Part shown: positions 47,549 through 58,552 of the stretch, piece by piece | How the letters are laid out: each line of letters begins with the position of its first letter | Position numbering within the stretch: the stretch's first letter is position 1 | DNA from: Aureimonas mangrovi | GTDB lineage: Bacteria; Pseudomonadota; Alphaproteobacteria; Rhizobiales; Rhizobiaceae | Direction: 5' to 3' | Length of the DNA stretch: 64,000 bases | NCBI RefSeq assembly: GCF_014058705.1 | Contig: NZ_CP059692.1 | Span: forward strand, 248,001-312,000 | The notes under the pieces: model-generated | Told to the model about the DNA's origin: nothing | What the model saw: only the letters and a program-made list of their open reading frames with translations | Databases searched by the model: none | Program-made: the position numbers and the translations under genes

Positions 47549-48760
47549 ATGGCACATGAGAGCTATGGGGCGGCGCGGCCCGAGCGCGGGGCCGTGCGCG
47601 CCGCCATCGAGGCGAAGGTGCACGCCGGTGCCCTCGACCCGGACCCCGTGCAGCAGGCCCTCGCCGACCGGCTCGACGCGCTGGAGCGCGAGCTGCGAAG
47701 CGCCTCCCTCTCCACCAAGAAGAGCGCGCTCGGCTGGCTGTTCGGCAGGCGCGAGAGCGCGCCGGTGCCGCGCGGCGTCTACGTCTACGGCAAGGTCGGG
47801 CGCGGCAAGTCCATGCTGATGGACCTGTTCTTCGAAAAGAGCGCCGAGCCGCGAAAGCGCCGCGTCCACTTCCACGCCTTCATGGGCGAGGTGCAGGAGC
47901 GCATCGCGGCCCATCGCGCCGCCGTGAAGGCGGGCAAGGCGAGCGGCGACGATCCGATCGGCCCCGTCGCCAAAGCCGTGGCCGCCGAGACGCGGCTCCT
48001 GTGCTTCGACGAATTCACCGTCACCGACATCGCCGACGCGATGATCCTCTCGCGCCTGTTCGAGGCCCTGTTCGCCGAGGGGATCGTGCTCGTCGCGACC
48101 TCCAACGTGGCGCCCGACGACCTTTACAAGGACGGTCTCAACCGGCCGCTCTTCCTGCCCTTCGTCGCCGTCCTGAAGGCGCACACGGACGTCTTCGAGG
48201 TCGACGCGCCGACGGACTACCGCCTGCAGACGCTGGGCGGCGACGATCTCTATCTCTCGCCGTTGTCGGAGGCGACGTCGGCTGCCTTCAAGGGGCTTTG
48301 GCGTTCCGTGCTCGGCAGCGCGCACGAGGCGCCCGAGACGCTGTCCATGAAGGGGCGCGGCCTCGCCGTGCCGCGCGCAGGCGCGGGGGCCGCGCGCTTC
48401 GCCGCGCGCGAACTCCTCGAAGAATCGCTCGGCGCGGCCGACTTCCTCGCCATCGCGGCGCGCTTCGACACGGTGTTCGTGGACGACCTGCCTCGCCTGG
48501 AAGGGCGCAACGAGGCCAAGCGATTCATCCTCCTCGTCGACACGCTCTACGATGCCGGCCGGCGGATCGTGATCCGCGCGCAGGCTCCGGCCGACGAGCT
48601 GTTCGCCGGACGCAAGGGCACGACAGAGGCCTTCGAGTTCGACCGGACCGTCTCGCGCCTGATCGAGATGCGCTCGGACGATTACGGCGCGCGCTGGGGG
48701 GCGAGGCGCGGGGCGCCGAGCGCAGGCGCCGACGAAGGGCGCGTCGGCGCCGAGATCTGA
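47549..48760 (+). CDS. zapE: ZapE/AFG1-family ATPase
   Basis: 403 residues. E. coli ZapE is an ATPase that acts on the Z-ring under stress; mitochondrial AFG1 helps turn over respiratory subunits. Walker A YGKVGRGKSMLMD is at about 88-100, RVHFHAFMGEVQ follows, and Walker B LLCFDEFTVTDIADAMIL is at about 150-167. The last 26 codons overlap the 3' end of the diguanylate cyclase gene on the other strand. It stands between the Omp19-like gene and mdh as in other Rhizobiales. Gap 47332-47548 shows no gene or clear signal. Confidence 0.92.
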   Translation: MAHESYGAARPERGAVRAAIEAKVHAGALDPDPVQQALADRLDALERELRSASLSTKKSALGWLFGRRESAPVPRGVYVYGKVGRGKSMLMDLFFEKSAEPRKRRVHFHAFMGEVQERIAAHRAAVKAGKASGDDPIGPVAKAVAAETRLLCFDEFTVTDIADAMILSRLFEALFAEGIVLVATSNVAPDDLYKDGLNRPLFLPFVAVLKAHTDVFEVDAPTDYRLQTLGGDDLYLSPLSEATSAAFKGLWRSVLGSAHEAPETLSMKGRGLAVPRAGAGAARFAARELLEESLGAADFLAIAARFDTVFVDDLPRLEGRNEAKRFILLVDTLYDAGRRIVIRAQAPADELFAGRKGTTEAFEFDRTVSRLIEMRSDDYGARWGARRGAPSAGADEGRVGAEI

Positions 48761-49839
48761 GGCACGGCCTCGATGGCGCGGTCCCGCCCCTCGGCCTTGG
48801 CACGGTAGAGCGCGGCATCGGCGCGCGTCAGCGCCGCGGCGATCGCCTCGCCGTCGCGGGTGTGGGCAATGCCGATGCTCACGGTCATGCCGAACTCGGC
48901 ATCGGGCAGCGCGATGTGGCGGCGGCGCACATTGGTGAGGATGCGCTCCGCGACGCCTCGGCCCTCCTCCAGATGCGTGTCGGGGAGGGCGACCACGAAC
49001 TCCTCACCCCCGAAGCGCGCCACCACGTCGCCGACGCGGGCGCTCGCGCGCAGCGTTTCGGCAAGGACGCACAGCGCCGTATCACCGACATCGTGGCCGT
49101 AGCGGTCGTTGATCGACTTGAAGTGATCGACGTCGACGATCATCAGCGTGAAGCCCTTGCGCCACGACGCCGAGCGCAGGCCCTTCTCGGCCGCGTCGAA
49201 GGCGCGCCGGTTCGGCAGGCGCGTCAGAGGATCGGTCAGTGCGTCGTCGGCCAGCGCCTTCTCGCGCGCGATCAGCTTGTTCTCGCGCGTCATCATCGCG
49301 CCGAGGACCTGCGTGGCGAAGAGCGCCGAGCCTGCGAGGCTGCTCACGACGGTGAGAACGTAGCCGAGTTCGACTGAGCCGAGGAGGACGAGAACGAAGC
49401 CCGCGTTCAGCGACAGGCCGAGGCCGAGATAGAAAAGGCCGAGCGCCGTGACCGAATGGCGCTTGAACCAGAGCTGGCGCCAGACGAGCCCGACGGTCAG
49501 CGACATGAGGAGCGTTCCGAGCGCGATCGGAACGCCCGAGCCGCCGAGCGCGATCCGGTAGGCCGCGGCGATGGTGCCGGTGATCACGGCGGCGACCGGG
49601 CCGACGAAGGCTGCCGCCATGCCGACCATGATGGTGCGCACATCGATGATGACGCCGGGCAGGAGCATGGTCGGCGTCATCATGGCGGCGATGGCGCCGC
49701 CGCCGAAGACGAGCCCGTGCAGGACGGCACGCTGCAGGCGCGTGGCCGGCAGGCGCTGGATGGTGCCGTAGAGAACGGCAACGAGCGCCATGAGGCCGAG
49801 GCCGTTGAAGAAGCTCGCGAGAAGATGCGTGTTCGCCAT
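48682..49839 (-). CDS. Membrane diguanylate cyclase (5TM-LYT plus GGDEF)
   Basis: 385 residues. Six or so N-terminal membrane helices to about residue 185 contain the 5TM-LYT-type PGVIIDVRTIMVGMAAAFVGP; the GGDEF domain (about 195-360) has LTDPLTRLPNRRAF, VDVDHFKSINDRYGHDVGD and active site GGEEF at 277-281. RVGD at 268-271, five residues before GGEEF, is the inhibitory I-site, so product inhibition by c-di-GMP is expected. The C-terminal 22 residues are a Pro/Ala-rich tail encoded antisense to zapE (79-base overlap). ATG at 49839 preferred to a start 11 codons upstream. Confidence 0.93.
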   Translation of the reverse strand: MANTHLLASFFNGLGLMALVAVLYGTIQRLPATRLQRAVLHGLVFGGGAIAAMMTPTMLLPGVIIDVRTIMVGMAAAFVGPVAAVITGTIAAAYRIALGGSGVPIALGTLLMSLTVGLVWRQLWFKRHSVTALGLFYLGLGLSLNAGFVLVLLGSVELGYVLTVVSSLAGSALFATQVLGAMMTRENKLIAREKALADDALTDPLTRLPNRRAFDAAEKGLRSASWRKGFTLMIVDVDHFKSINDRYGHDVGDTALCVLAETLRASARVGDVVARFGGEEFVVALPDTHLEEGRGVAERILTNVRRRHIALPDAEFGMTVSIGIAHTRDGEAIAAALTRADAALYRAKAEGRDRAIEAVPQISAPTRPSSAPALGAPRLAPQRAP

Positions 49840-51221
<1,382 letters not shown>

Positions 51222-51228
51222 CACTCTC

Positions 51229-51257
51229 GGCCGCCCGCGAACCGGGCGGCCTTTTTT
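51229..51257 (+). terminator. Intrinsic terminator or attenuator between mdh and sucC
   Basis: GGCCGCCCG, loop CGAAC, CGGGCGGCC, then TTTTTT. It is a strong hairpin within what is otherwise a single operon and may set the ratio of mdh to suc transcripts. Confidence 0.88.
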
Positions 51258-51291
51258 CTTTTTCGATCCCAGCTGGGGGACTGAGCTTTCC

Positions 51292-52482
51292 ATGAACATC
51301 CACGAATATCAGGCCAAGCAGGTCCTCAAGGGCTTCGGCGCTCCTGTCGCGCAGGGCGTGGCGATCACCTCGGCCGACGAGGCGGAGGCCGCCGCCAAGC
51401 AGCTTCCCGGCCCGCTCTATGTCGTGAAGAGCCAGATCCACGCCGGCGGGCGCGGCAAGGGCAAGTTCAAGGAACTGGGCGAGGGCGCCAAGGGCGGCGT
51501 GCGCCTCGCCAAGTCGGTCGAGGAAGTGGTCGCGCATTCGCGCGAGATGCTCGGCAACACGCTCGTCACCGCCCAGACCGGCGACGCCGGCAAGCAGGTG
51601 AACCGCCTCTACATCGAGGACGGCGCCGATATCGACCGCGAGCTCTACCTCTCGATCCTCGTCGACCGCGCGGTCGGCAAGGTCGCCTTCGTCGTCTCGA
51701 CCGAAGGCGGCATGGACATCGAGGCGGTGGCCCACGACACGCCGGAGAAGATCGTCAATGTCGCGATCGACGCCGAGAAGGGCGTGACGGACGCCGACGT
51801 CGCCAAGATCACCGACGCGCTGAAGCTGGACGGGGCGGCCGCCGAGGACGGCAAGAGCCTGTTCCCGGCGCTGTACAAGGCCTTCGTCGAGAAGGACATG
51901 GCGCTTCTCGAGGTCAACCCGCTGATCGTGATGACCGACGGGCACCTGCGCGTGCTCGACGCCAAGGTCTCCTTCGACGGCAACGCGCTGTTCCGTCATG
52001 ACGACATCCGCGCGCTGCGCGACGAGACCGAAGAGGACGCCAAGGAGATCGAGGCCTCCAAGTGGGACCTCGCCTATGTGGCGCTCGACGGCAATATCGG
52101 CTGCATGGTGAACGGCGCGGGCCTCGCCATGGCGACGATGGACATCATCAAGCTCTACGGCAAGGAACCGGCGAACTTCTGCGACGTCGGCGGCGGCGCG
52201 AGCAAGGAAAAGGTCGCGGCGGCCTTCAAGATCATCACGGCCGATCCGGCGGTGAAGGGCATCCTCGTCAACATCTTCGGCGGCATCATGCGCTGCGATG
52301 TCATCGCCGAGGGCGTGGTCGCGGCCGTCAAGGAAGTCGGCCTTAAGGTGCCGCTGGTCGTGCGCCTCGAGGGCACGAACGTGGAGAAGGGCAAGGCGAT
52401 CCTCAACGAATCGGGCCTTGCCATCACTGCGGCCGACGACCTCGACGACGCCGCCCAGAAGATCGTCGCGGCGATCGGCTGA
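51292..52482 (+). CDS. sucC: Succinyl-CoA synthetase beta subunit
   Basis: 396 residues. With SucD it converts succinyl-CoA to succinate with substrate-level phosphorylation. N-terminal ATP-grasp domain [19 protein letters not shown] and [16 protein letters not shown]; the C-terminal CoA-ligase domain has VDVGGGAS-type [11 protein letters not shown] and [18 protein letters not shown]. Normal length. Follows mdh and precedes sucD, the order found throughout Rhizobiales. Confidence 0.97.
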   Translation: MNIHEYQAKQVLKGFGAPVAQGVAITSADEAEAAAKQLPGPLYVVKSQIHAGGRGKGKFKELGEGAKGGVRLAKSVEEVVAHSREMLGNTLVTAQTGDAGKQVNRLYIEDGADIDRELYLSILVDRAVGKVAFVVSTEGGMDIEAVAHDTPEKIVNVAIDAEKGVTDADVAKITDALKLDGAAAEDGKSLFPALYKAFVEKDMALLEVNPLIVMTDGHLRVLDAKVSFDGNALFRHDDIRALRDETEEDAKEIEASKWDLAYVALDGNIGCMVNGAGLAMATMDIIKLYGKEPANFCDVGGGASKEKVAAAFKIITADPAVKGILVNIFGGIMRCDVIAEGVVAAVKEVGLKVPLVVRLEGTNVEKGKAILNESGLAITAADDLDDAAQKIVAAIG

Positions 52483-52571
52483 CGTCACAGGCCGGTCGCG
52501 CGTCGACCTGCCCCGTTTCCGCTTTCGAAGCACTTCTGCTGATCGACCCTTTCGGAGTCTCGCAAAAAACC

Positions 52572-53477
52572 ATGTCCATTCTCGTCGACAAGAACACCAA
52601 GGTCATCGTGCAGGGCCTGACCGGCAAGACCGGCACCTTCCACACCGAGCAGGCGCTGGCCTATTACGGCACGCAGATGGTGGGCGGCGTCCACCCCAAG
52701 AAGGGCGGCGAGAGCTGGTCCTCGGGCCTCGACGGCACGAGCTTGCCGATCTTCGCCTCCGTCGCCGAAGCGCGCGAGCGGACCGGTGCCGACGCCTCGG
52801 TCGTCTACGTGCCGCCGGCCGGCGCGGCCGCGGCCATCATCGAGGCGATCGACGCCGAGGTGCCCTTCATCGTCTGCATCACCGAGGGCATCCCGGTGTC
52901 CGACATGGTGAAGGTCAAGGCGCGCCTCGAGCGCTCCAACTCGCGTCTTCTCGGCCCGAACTGCCCCGGCATCCTGACGCCGGAGGAGTGCAAGATCGGC
53001 ATCATGCCCGGCTCGATCTTCAAGAAGGGCAATGTCGGCATTGTCTCGCGCTCCGGCACGCTGACCTACGAGGCCGTGTTCCAGACCTCGAACGAGGGCC
53101 TCGGCCAGACCACGGCCGTCGGCATCGGCGGCGACCCGGTGAAGGGCACCGAGTTCATCGACGTCCTCGAGATGTTCCTCGCCGACGAGGCGACGCAGTC
53201 GATCATCATGATCGGCGAGATCGGCGGTTCCGCCGAGGAAGACGCCGCGCAGTTCCTCATCGACGAGGCGAAGAAGGGCCGAAGCAAGCCGATGGCGGGC
53301 TTCATCGCGGGCCGCACGGCGCCCAAGGGCCGCACGATGGGCCATGCCGGCGCCGTCGTCTCCGGCGGCAAGGGCGACGCGGAATCCAAGATCGCGGCGA
53401 TGGAAGCGGCCGGCATCAGGGTCTCGCCCTCGCCCGCGCGCCTCGGCAAGACGCTGGTCGAGGTGCTGAAGGGCTGA
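52572..53477 (+). CDS. sucD: Succinyl-CoA synthetase alpha subunit
   Basis: 301 residues. N-terminal CoA-binding Rossmann domain [40 protein letters not shown] in the middle, and the phospho-His loop [17 protein letters not shown] near residue 257. The ATG is 89 bases after sucC. The gap to sucA (53478-53666) holds two long hairpins. Confidence 0.97.
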   Translation: MSILVDKNTKVIVQGLTGKTGTFHTEQALAYYGTQMVGGVHPKKGGESWSSGLDGTSLPIFASVAEARERTGADASVVYVPPAGAAAAIIEAIDAEVPFIVCITEGIPVSDMVKVKARLERSNSRLLGPNCPGILTPEECKIGIMPGSIFKKGNVGIVSRSGTLTYEAVFQTSNEGLGQTTAVGIGGDPVKGTEFIDVLEMFLADEATQSIIMIGEIGGSAEEDAAQFLIDEAKKGRSKPMAGFIAGRTAPKGRTMGHAGAVVSGGKGDAESKIAAMEAAGIRVSPSPARLGKTLVEVLKG

Positions 53478-53506
53478 AAAAGGCCCGAAGCCGGCAGGGA
53501 GGCACC

Positions 53507-53581
53507 ATGAAAGGGGCATCTTTACTGGTTTTGGGTAAGCCGCGTTATGCCGGCACCGCCGGTGCCCGCATAACGGATTGA
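53507..53581 (+). CDS. Possible 24-residue leader ORF between sucD and sucA
   Basis: MKGASLLVLGKPRYAGTAGA, then RITD. GGGAGG lies 4 bases before the ATG. It uses the Leu codon TTA, rare in such GC-rich DNA, and its second half is formed by the hairpin at 53544-53574. It may be a leader peptide that couples translation to folding, or a chance ORF. Confidence 0.3.
   Translation: MKGASLLVLGKPRYAGTAGARITD
53544..53574. other. Long hairpin upstream of sucA
   Basis: Arms GTTATGC-C-GGCACC and GGTGCC-C-GCATAAC, 13 paired positions with one C-C mismatch, loop GCC. The arms are too long to be chance. It could be an operator (dyad) or an RNA element. Confidence 0.6.
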
Positions 53582-53588
53582 ATGAACC

Positions 53589-53614
53589 GGCAGGTGGGCA
53601 GGGGCCCGCCTGCC
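53589..53614 (+). other. Second hairpin upstream of sucA (attenuator-like)
   Basis: GGCAGGTGGGC, loop AGGG, GCCCGCCTGCC: 11 pairs, one of them G-U, followed by just TTT. It resembles a weak terminator 52 bases before the sucA start. Confidence 0.5.
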
Positions 53615-53666
53615 TTTGAGGCTTCAAGGAGGCGGCGACCGGGATGCCGGCGCCGACGGACGACAG

Positions 53667-56600
53667 ATGGCACGCAACCCCGCGAACGAGACCTTTGCGC
53701 TGACCTCCTTCCTCTACGGCGGCAACGCCGACTATATCGAGGGGCTGCACGCGGCCTACGAGAACGACCCGGCCTCGGTGGCGCCCGAGTGGCAGGACTT
53801 CTTCAAGGAACTGAAGGAGGACAAGGCGACCGTCCAGAAGAACGCCGCCGGCCCCTCCTGGGAGCGTGCCAACTGGCCGATCGCCGCCAATGACGACCTC
53901 GTCTCCGCGCTCGACGGCAACTGGGCCGAGGCGGAAGCCAAGGTCGGCAAGCAGGTCCGTGAGAAGTCCAAGCCGGACGGCGTCGCGCTGAAGGACGGCG
54001 AGGTCGGACAGGCGACGCGCGACACGCTGCGCGCCCTGATGCTGATCCGCGCCTACCGCGTGCGCGGACACCTGCACGCCAAGCTCGACCCACTCGGTCT
54101 CGCGACGCAGCCCGACGAGGACTACAACGAGCTTTCGCCCGAGAATTACGGCTTCACGGCCGCCGACTACGACCGCAAGATCTTCATCGACAACGTGCTC
54201 GGCATGGAGTTCGCCACGATCCGCCAGATCGTGGACATCCTCCAGCGCACCTACTGCTCCACGATCGGCGTGGAGTTCATGCACATGTCGAACCCCTCCG
54301 AGAAGCAGTGGATTCAGGAGCGGATCGAGGGCCCGGACAAGGGCGTCGACTTCACGCCCGAGGGCAAGCGCGCGATCCTGAACAAGCTGATCGAGGCGGA
54401 GGGCTTCGAGAAGTTCCTCGACGTCAAGTACAAGGGCACAAAGCGCTTCGGCCTCGACGGCGGCGAGGCGCTGATCCCCGCGCTCGAGCAGATCATCAAG
54501 CGCGGCGGCCAGCTCGGCCTCAAGGAGATCGTCCTCGGCATGGCCCATCGCGGCCGCCTGAACGTCCTCTCCCAAGTGATGGCCAAGCCCCACCGCGCGA
54601 TCTTCCACGAGTTCAAGGGCGGCTCGTTCAAGCCCGACGACGTGGAAGGCTCGGGCGATGTGAAGTACCATCTGGGTGCCTCGTCCGACCGCGAGTTCGA
54701 CCAGAACAAGGTCCACCTGTCGCTGACGGCGAACCCTTCGCATCTCGAGATCGTCAACCCGGTGGTGCTCGGCAAGGCGCGCGCCAAGCAGGACCAGATC
54801 TACGGGCGCACGCGCACCGACGTCGTGCCGCAGGAAATCCGCAATCAGGTTCTGCCGCTCCTGATCCATGGCGACGCGGCCTTCGCCGGCCAGGGCGTCG
54901 TGGCCGAGTGTTTCGGCCTCTCGGGCCTGCGCGGCCACCGCGTCGGCGGCTCGGTCCACGTCATCATCAACAACCAGATCGGCTTCACGACGAACCCGCG
55001 CTTCTCGCGCTCCTCGCCGTACCCCTCCGACGTCGCCAAGATGGTCGAGGCGCCGATCTTCCACGTCAACGGCGATGATCCGGAGGCGGTCGTCTACGCG
55101 GCGAAGGTGGCGATCGAGTACCGCCAGACCTTCCACAAGCCGGTGGTCATCGACATTTTCTGCTACCGCCGCTTCGGCCACAACGAGGGCGACGAGCCCG
55201 CGTTCACCCAGCCGATCATGTACAAGACCATCCGCAACCACGAGACGACGCTGGAGCTCTACGCCAGGAAGCTGGTGGAGGCAGGCGTCCTCACGCAGGA
55301 CGACGTCGACGCGCGCCGCGCCGAATGGCGCCAGCATCTCGACGCCGAGTTCGAGGCGGGCCAGGCCTATCTGCCGAACAAGGCCGACTGGCTGGACGGC
55401 GCGTGGTCCGGCATGCGCCGCGCCGACGACGAGGACGAGCCGCGCCGCGGCATGACCGGCGTCGACATGAAGCGGCTGAAGGAGATCGGCAGGAAGCTCA
55501 CCGAGATCCCGGAGGGCTTCAACGTCCACCGCACGATCGGGCGCTTCCTCGAGAACCGCGCCAAGGCCATCGAGGCCGGGGAGCCGATCGACTGGGCGAC
55601 AGCCGAGGCGCTGGCCTTCGGCTCGATCATGGCGGAGGGCAACCCGGTGCGCCTGTCCGGCCAGGACTCGGAACGCGGCACTTTCTCGCAGCGCCATTCG
55701 GTGCTCTACGACCAGGAGAACGAGAACCGCTACATCCCGCTCGCCAATATCCAGAAGGGCCAGGCCTCCTTCGAGGTCATCAACTCGATGCTCTCCGAAG
55801 AGGCCGTGCTCGGCTTCGAATACGGCTATTCGCTCGCCGAGCCGAACGCCCTGACGCTGTGGGAAGCGCAGTTCGGAGACTTCGTGAACGGCGCGCAGGT
55901 GGTGATCGACCAGTTCATCTCCTCCGGTGAGGCGAAGTGGCTGCGCATGTCGGGCCTCGTCATGCTCCTGCCGCACGGCTACGAGGGGCAGGGTCCCGAG
56001 CACTCCTCGGCGCGCCTGGAGCGCTTCCTGCAGGCGTGTGCGCAGGACAACATGCAGGTCGCCAACGTCACGACGCCGGCGAACTACTTCCACATCCTGC
56101 GCCGCCAGATGAAGCGCGACTTCCGCAAGCCGCTGATCCTGATGACGCCGAAGTCGCTGCTTCGCCACAAGCGCGCCGTGTCCGAGCTTTCGGACATGGC
56201 CGGCGACACCGCCTTCCACCGCGTTCTCCTCGACGACGCGGAGACGAAGAAGGGCAGCGCGGTGAAGCTTGCCAAGGACGGCAGGATCCGCCGCGTGGTC
56301 CTGTGCACCGGCAAGGTCTATTACGACCTTCTCGACGAGCGCGAGAAGCGCGGGCTGGACGACGTCTATCTCCTGCGCGTCGAGCAGCTCTATCCGTTCC
56401 CGGCCAAGACGCTCATCAACGAGCTCTCGCGCTTCAAGGACGCCGAGATCGTCTGGTGCCAGGAAGAGCCCAAGAACATGGGTGCATGGAGCTTCATCGA
56501 GCCCTATCTTGAGTGGGTGCTCGACCGCACCGGCGCGCCAAAGCGCCGCGCGCGCTATGCGGGGCGCCCGCCGGCCGCATCGCCGGCCGTCGGCACCATG

Positions 56601-56672
56601 TCGAAGCATCTCGCCCAGCTCGAGGCCTTCCTCGAGGAGGCGCTCGGCAACCCCGACGCCGCAAAGTCCTAA
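53667..56672 (+). CDS. sucA: 2-oxoglutarate dehydrogenase E1 component
   Basis: 1001 residues, thiamine diphosphate enzyme that decarboxylates 2-oxoglutarate and passes the succinyl group to SucB. N-terminal FLYGGNADYIEGLHAAYEND is the E2-binding region; MAHRGRLNVLSQVM, HVIINNQIGFTTNP (ThDP region) and CYRRFGHNEGDEPAFTQP are standard; LLPHGYEGQGPEHSSARLER and the C-terminal LYPFPAKTL follow. ATG 53667 gives the family N-terminus. The complex uses SucB and LpdA downstream. Confidence 0.97.
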   Translation: MARNPANETFALTSFLYGGNADYIEGLHAAYENDPASVAPEWQDFFKELKEDKATVQKNAAGPSWERANWPIAANDDLVSALDGNWAEAEAKVGKQVREKSKPDGVALKDGEVGQATRDTLRALMLIRAYRVRGHLHAKLDPLGLATQPDEDYNELSPENYGFTAADYDRKIFIDNVLGMEFATIRQIVDILQRTYCSTIGVEFMHMSNPSEKQWIQERIEGPDKGVDFTPEGKRAILNKLIEAEGFEKFLDVKYKGTKRFGLDGGEALIPALEQIIKRGGQLGLKEIVLGMAHRGRLNVLSQVMAKPHRAIFHEFKGGSFKPDDVEGSGDVKYHLGASSDREFDQNKVHLSLTANPSHLEIVNPVVLGKARAKQDQIYGRTRTDVVPQEIRNQVLPLLIHGDAAFAGQGVVAECFGLSGLRGHRVGGSVHVIINNQIGFTTNPRFSRSSPYPSDVAKMVEAPIFHVNGDDPEAVVYAAKVAIEYRQTFHKPVVIDIFCYRRFGHNEGDEPAFTQPIMYKTIRNHETTLELYARKLVEAGVLTQDDVDARRAEWRQHLDAEFEAGQAYLPNKADWLDGAWSGMRRADDEDEPRRGMTGVDMKRLKEIGRKLTEIPEGFNVHRTIGRFLENRAKAIEAGEPIDWATAEALAFGSIMAEGNPVRLSGQDSERGTFSQRHSVLYDQENENRYIPLANIQKGQASFEVINSMLSEEAVLGFEYGYSLAEPNALTLWEAQFGDFVNGAQVVIDQFISSGEAKWLRMSGLVMLLPHGYEGQGPEHSSARLERFLQACAQDNMQVANVTTPANYFHILRRQMKRDFRKPLILMTPKSLLRHKRAVSELSDMAGDTAFHRVLLDDAETKKGSAVKLAKDGRIRRVVLCTGKVYYDLLDEREKRGLDDVYLLRVEQLYPFPAKTLINELSRFKDAEIVWCQEEPKNMGAWSFIEPYLEWVLDRTGAPKRRARYAGRPPAASPAVGTMSKHLAQLEAFLEEALGNPDAAKS

Positions 56673-56717
56673 CGAACACGCCCGCCCGCGCCCTCAACGA
56701 TCTGGAAAAAGCCCCCG

Positions 56718-57983
56718 ATGAGCATCGAAGTCAAAGTCCCCACCCTCGGCGAAAGCGTCACCGAAGCCACGATCGGCAAGTGGTTCAAGAAGGCGGGCGA
56801 GCGCGTCGAGCAGGACGAGACCGTCGCCGAGCTCGAGACCGACAAGGTCACGGTCGAGGTGCCGGCGCCCGCCGCCGGCGTCCTCGCCGAGATCGTCGTG
56901 CAGGAGGGCGAGACGGTCGAGGTCGGCGCGCTGATCGCGATGATCGGCGAAGGCGAGGGCGCGGCCGCCGGCGGCGCGAAGGCTCCGACCGAGAAGCCGT
57001 CCGAGCCCGCGAAGGCGGAAGCCGCGTCGGGCAAGACCGAGGGCTACGGCAACGCGGCGCCGGCTCCGGCCGATGCGGCCAAAGGCGGCGACATGCCGGC
57101 CGCGCCCTCGGCGCAGAAACTGATGAGCGAGAAGAATCTCTCGGCCTCCGACGTCGAGGGCTCGGGCAAGCGCGGGCAGGTGCTGAAGGGCGACGTTCTC
57201 GACGCCATCTCGAAGGGCGTGACGGGCGGTGCCGAGGCCAAGGCGCCCGCCGCGCCGCGTGCGCCGTCTTCGGGCGACGATGCCTCGCGCGAGGAGCGGG
57301 TGAAGATGACCCGCCTGCGCCAGACGATCGCGCGGCGCCTGAAGGACGCGCAGAACACCGCCGCCATGCTGACGACCTTCAACGAGGTCGACATGACCGC
57401 GGTGATGGAGCTGCGCAAGAAGTACAAGGATCTGTTCGAGAAGAAGCACGGCGTGAAGCTCGGCTTCATGGGCTTCTTCACCAAGGCGATCACCCATGCG
57501 CTGAAGGAGATCCCGGCGGTGAACGCCGAGATCGACGGCACCGACCTCATCTACAAGAACTATGCCCATATCGGCATGGCCGTGGGCACGGATAAGGGCC
57601 TCGTAGTGCCGGTGGTGCGCGACGCGGACCAGATGACGATCGCCGAGATCGAGAAGGAGCTCGGACGCCTTGCCAAGGCGGCCCGCGACGGCACGCTGTC
57701 GATGGCCGACATGCAGGGCGGCACGTTCACCATCACGAACGGCGGCGTCTACGGCTCGCTGATGTCGACGCCGATCCTGAACGCGCCGCAGTCGGGCATC
57801 CTCGGCATGCACAAGATCCAGGAGCGGCCGATGGCGATCGGCGGCAAGGTCGAGATCCGGCCGATGATGTATCTGGCGCTCTCCTACGACCACCGCATCG
57901 TCGACGGCAAGGAGGCCGTCACGTTCCTGGTGCGCGTGAAGGATTCGCTCGAGGATCCGGAGCGTCTCGTCCTCGACCTCTAG
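56718..57983 (+). CDS. sucB: Dihydrolipoyllysine succinyltransferase (2-oxoglutarate dehydrogenase E2)
   Basis: 421 residues. N-terminal lipoyl domain (1-75) with lipoylated Lys43 in [12 protein letters not shown], an Ala/Pro/Lys linker, the E1/E3-binding domain around [20 protein letters not shown] at about 130-150, and the catalytic domain ending [12 protein letters not shown] with His392 and Asp396. It lies 45 bases after sucA. Just one lipoyl domain is present, as usual for SucB. Confidence 0.97.
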   Translation: MSIEVKVPTLGESVTEATIGKWFKKAGERVEQDETVAELETDKVTVEVPAPAAGVLAEIVVQEGETVEVGALIAMIGEGEGAAAGGAKAPTEKPSEPAKAEAASGKTEGYGNAAPAPADAAKGGDMPAAPSAQKLMSEKNLSASDVEGSGKRGQVLKGDVLDAISKGVTGGAEAKAPAAPRAPSSGDDASREERVKMTRLRQTIARRLKDAQNTAAMLTTFNEVDMTAVMELRKKYKDLFEKKHGVKLGFMGFFTKAITHALKEIPAVNAEIDGTDLIYKNYAHIGMAVGTDKGLVVPVVRDADQMTIAEIEKELGRLAKAARDGTLSMADMQGGTFTITNGGVYGSLMSTPILNAPQSGILGMHKIQERPMAIGGKVEIRPMMYLALSYDHRIVDGKEAVTFLVRVKDSLEDPERLVLDL

Positions 57984-58051
57984 CGGTGACGATGCCGCTT
58001 CCTCCTCTACCTGTCGGCGGAGGAAGCGGACGATCCAGGGAAGGAGCAGGC

Positions 58052-58552
58052 GTGCCGACCGGTCGAAACACCTTCGCCCTCGCGACGCTTCTCCTCGCGC
58101 TCCACCCGGGCGCGAGCGCTGTGGCGCAGGACGTTCCCGTCTACAAAGATGACCGTTCGGACCCGGGCGCCCTCATCCAATCCCTCTACAACGCCATCGA
58201 GCGGCGGGAATATCTGCGCGCCTGGTCCTATTTCGACGAGGGCGTGGTCGCCGACCCCGAACGCTTCTCGGCCGGCTACGAGCAGACAGCGCATGTGCGC
58301 CTGAAGCTGGGTGAGGTGACCGGCGAGGGCGCGGCCGGCTCCCTCTACGGCTCGGTGCCGGTCGCTGTCGAGGCGACGGCCGAGGACGGGACGGTCAGCG
58401 TCTTCACCGGCTGCTACGAGACGCGCCAGGTGCAGCCCGCCGCGCAGATCGAGCCGCCCTTCAGCCCGATCCGCATCATCGCCGGCAAGCTGGAGGAGAC
58501 GACCGCCTCCCTCGACAGCGCCGTCGGCGACTGCCCGCAGGAGGGGCTGTGA
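58052..58552 (+). CDS. Exported protein of unknown function
   Basis: 166 residues from GTG. AAGGAG lies 5 bases before it, which favours this start over earlier GTG/ATG codons at 57986 and 57992 that would place charged, Pro-rich residues before the signal peptide. Signal peptide about 1-28 (TFALATLLLALHPGASAVAQ). The mature part has SLYNAIERREYLRAWSYFDE, a helical stretch, and two Cys (in GCYETRQVQ and GDCPQEGL) that may pair in the periplasm. It overlaps the start of the MAPEG gene (GTGA). I do not recognise the family. Confidence 0.72.
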   Translation: MPTGRNTFALATLLLALHPGASAVAQDVPVYKDDRSDPGALIQSLYNAIERREYLRAWSYFDEGVVADPERFSAGYEQTAHVRLKLGEVTGEGAAGSLYGSVPVAVEATAEDGTVSVFTGCYETRQVQPAAQIEPPFSPIRIIAGKLEETTASLDSAVGDCPQEGL

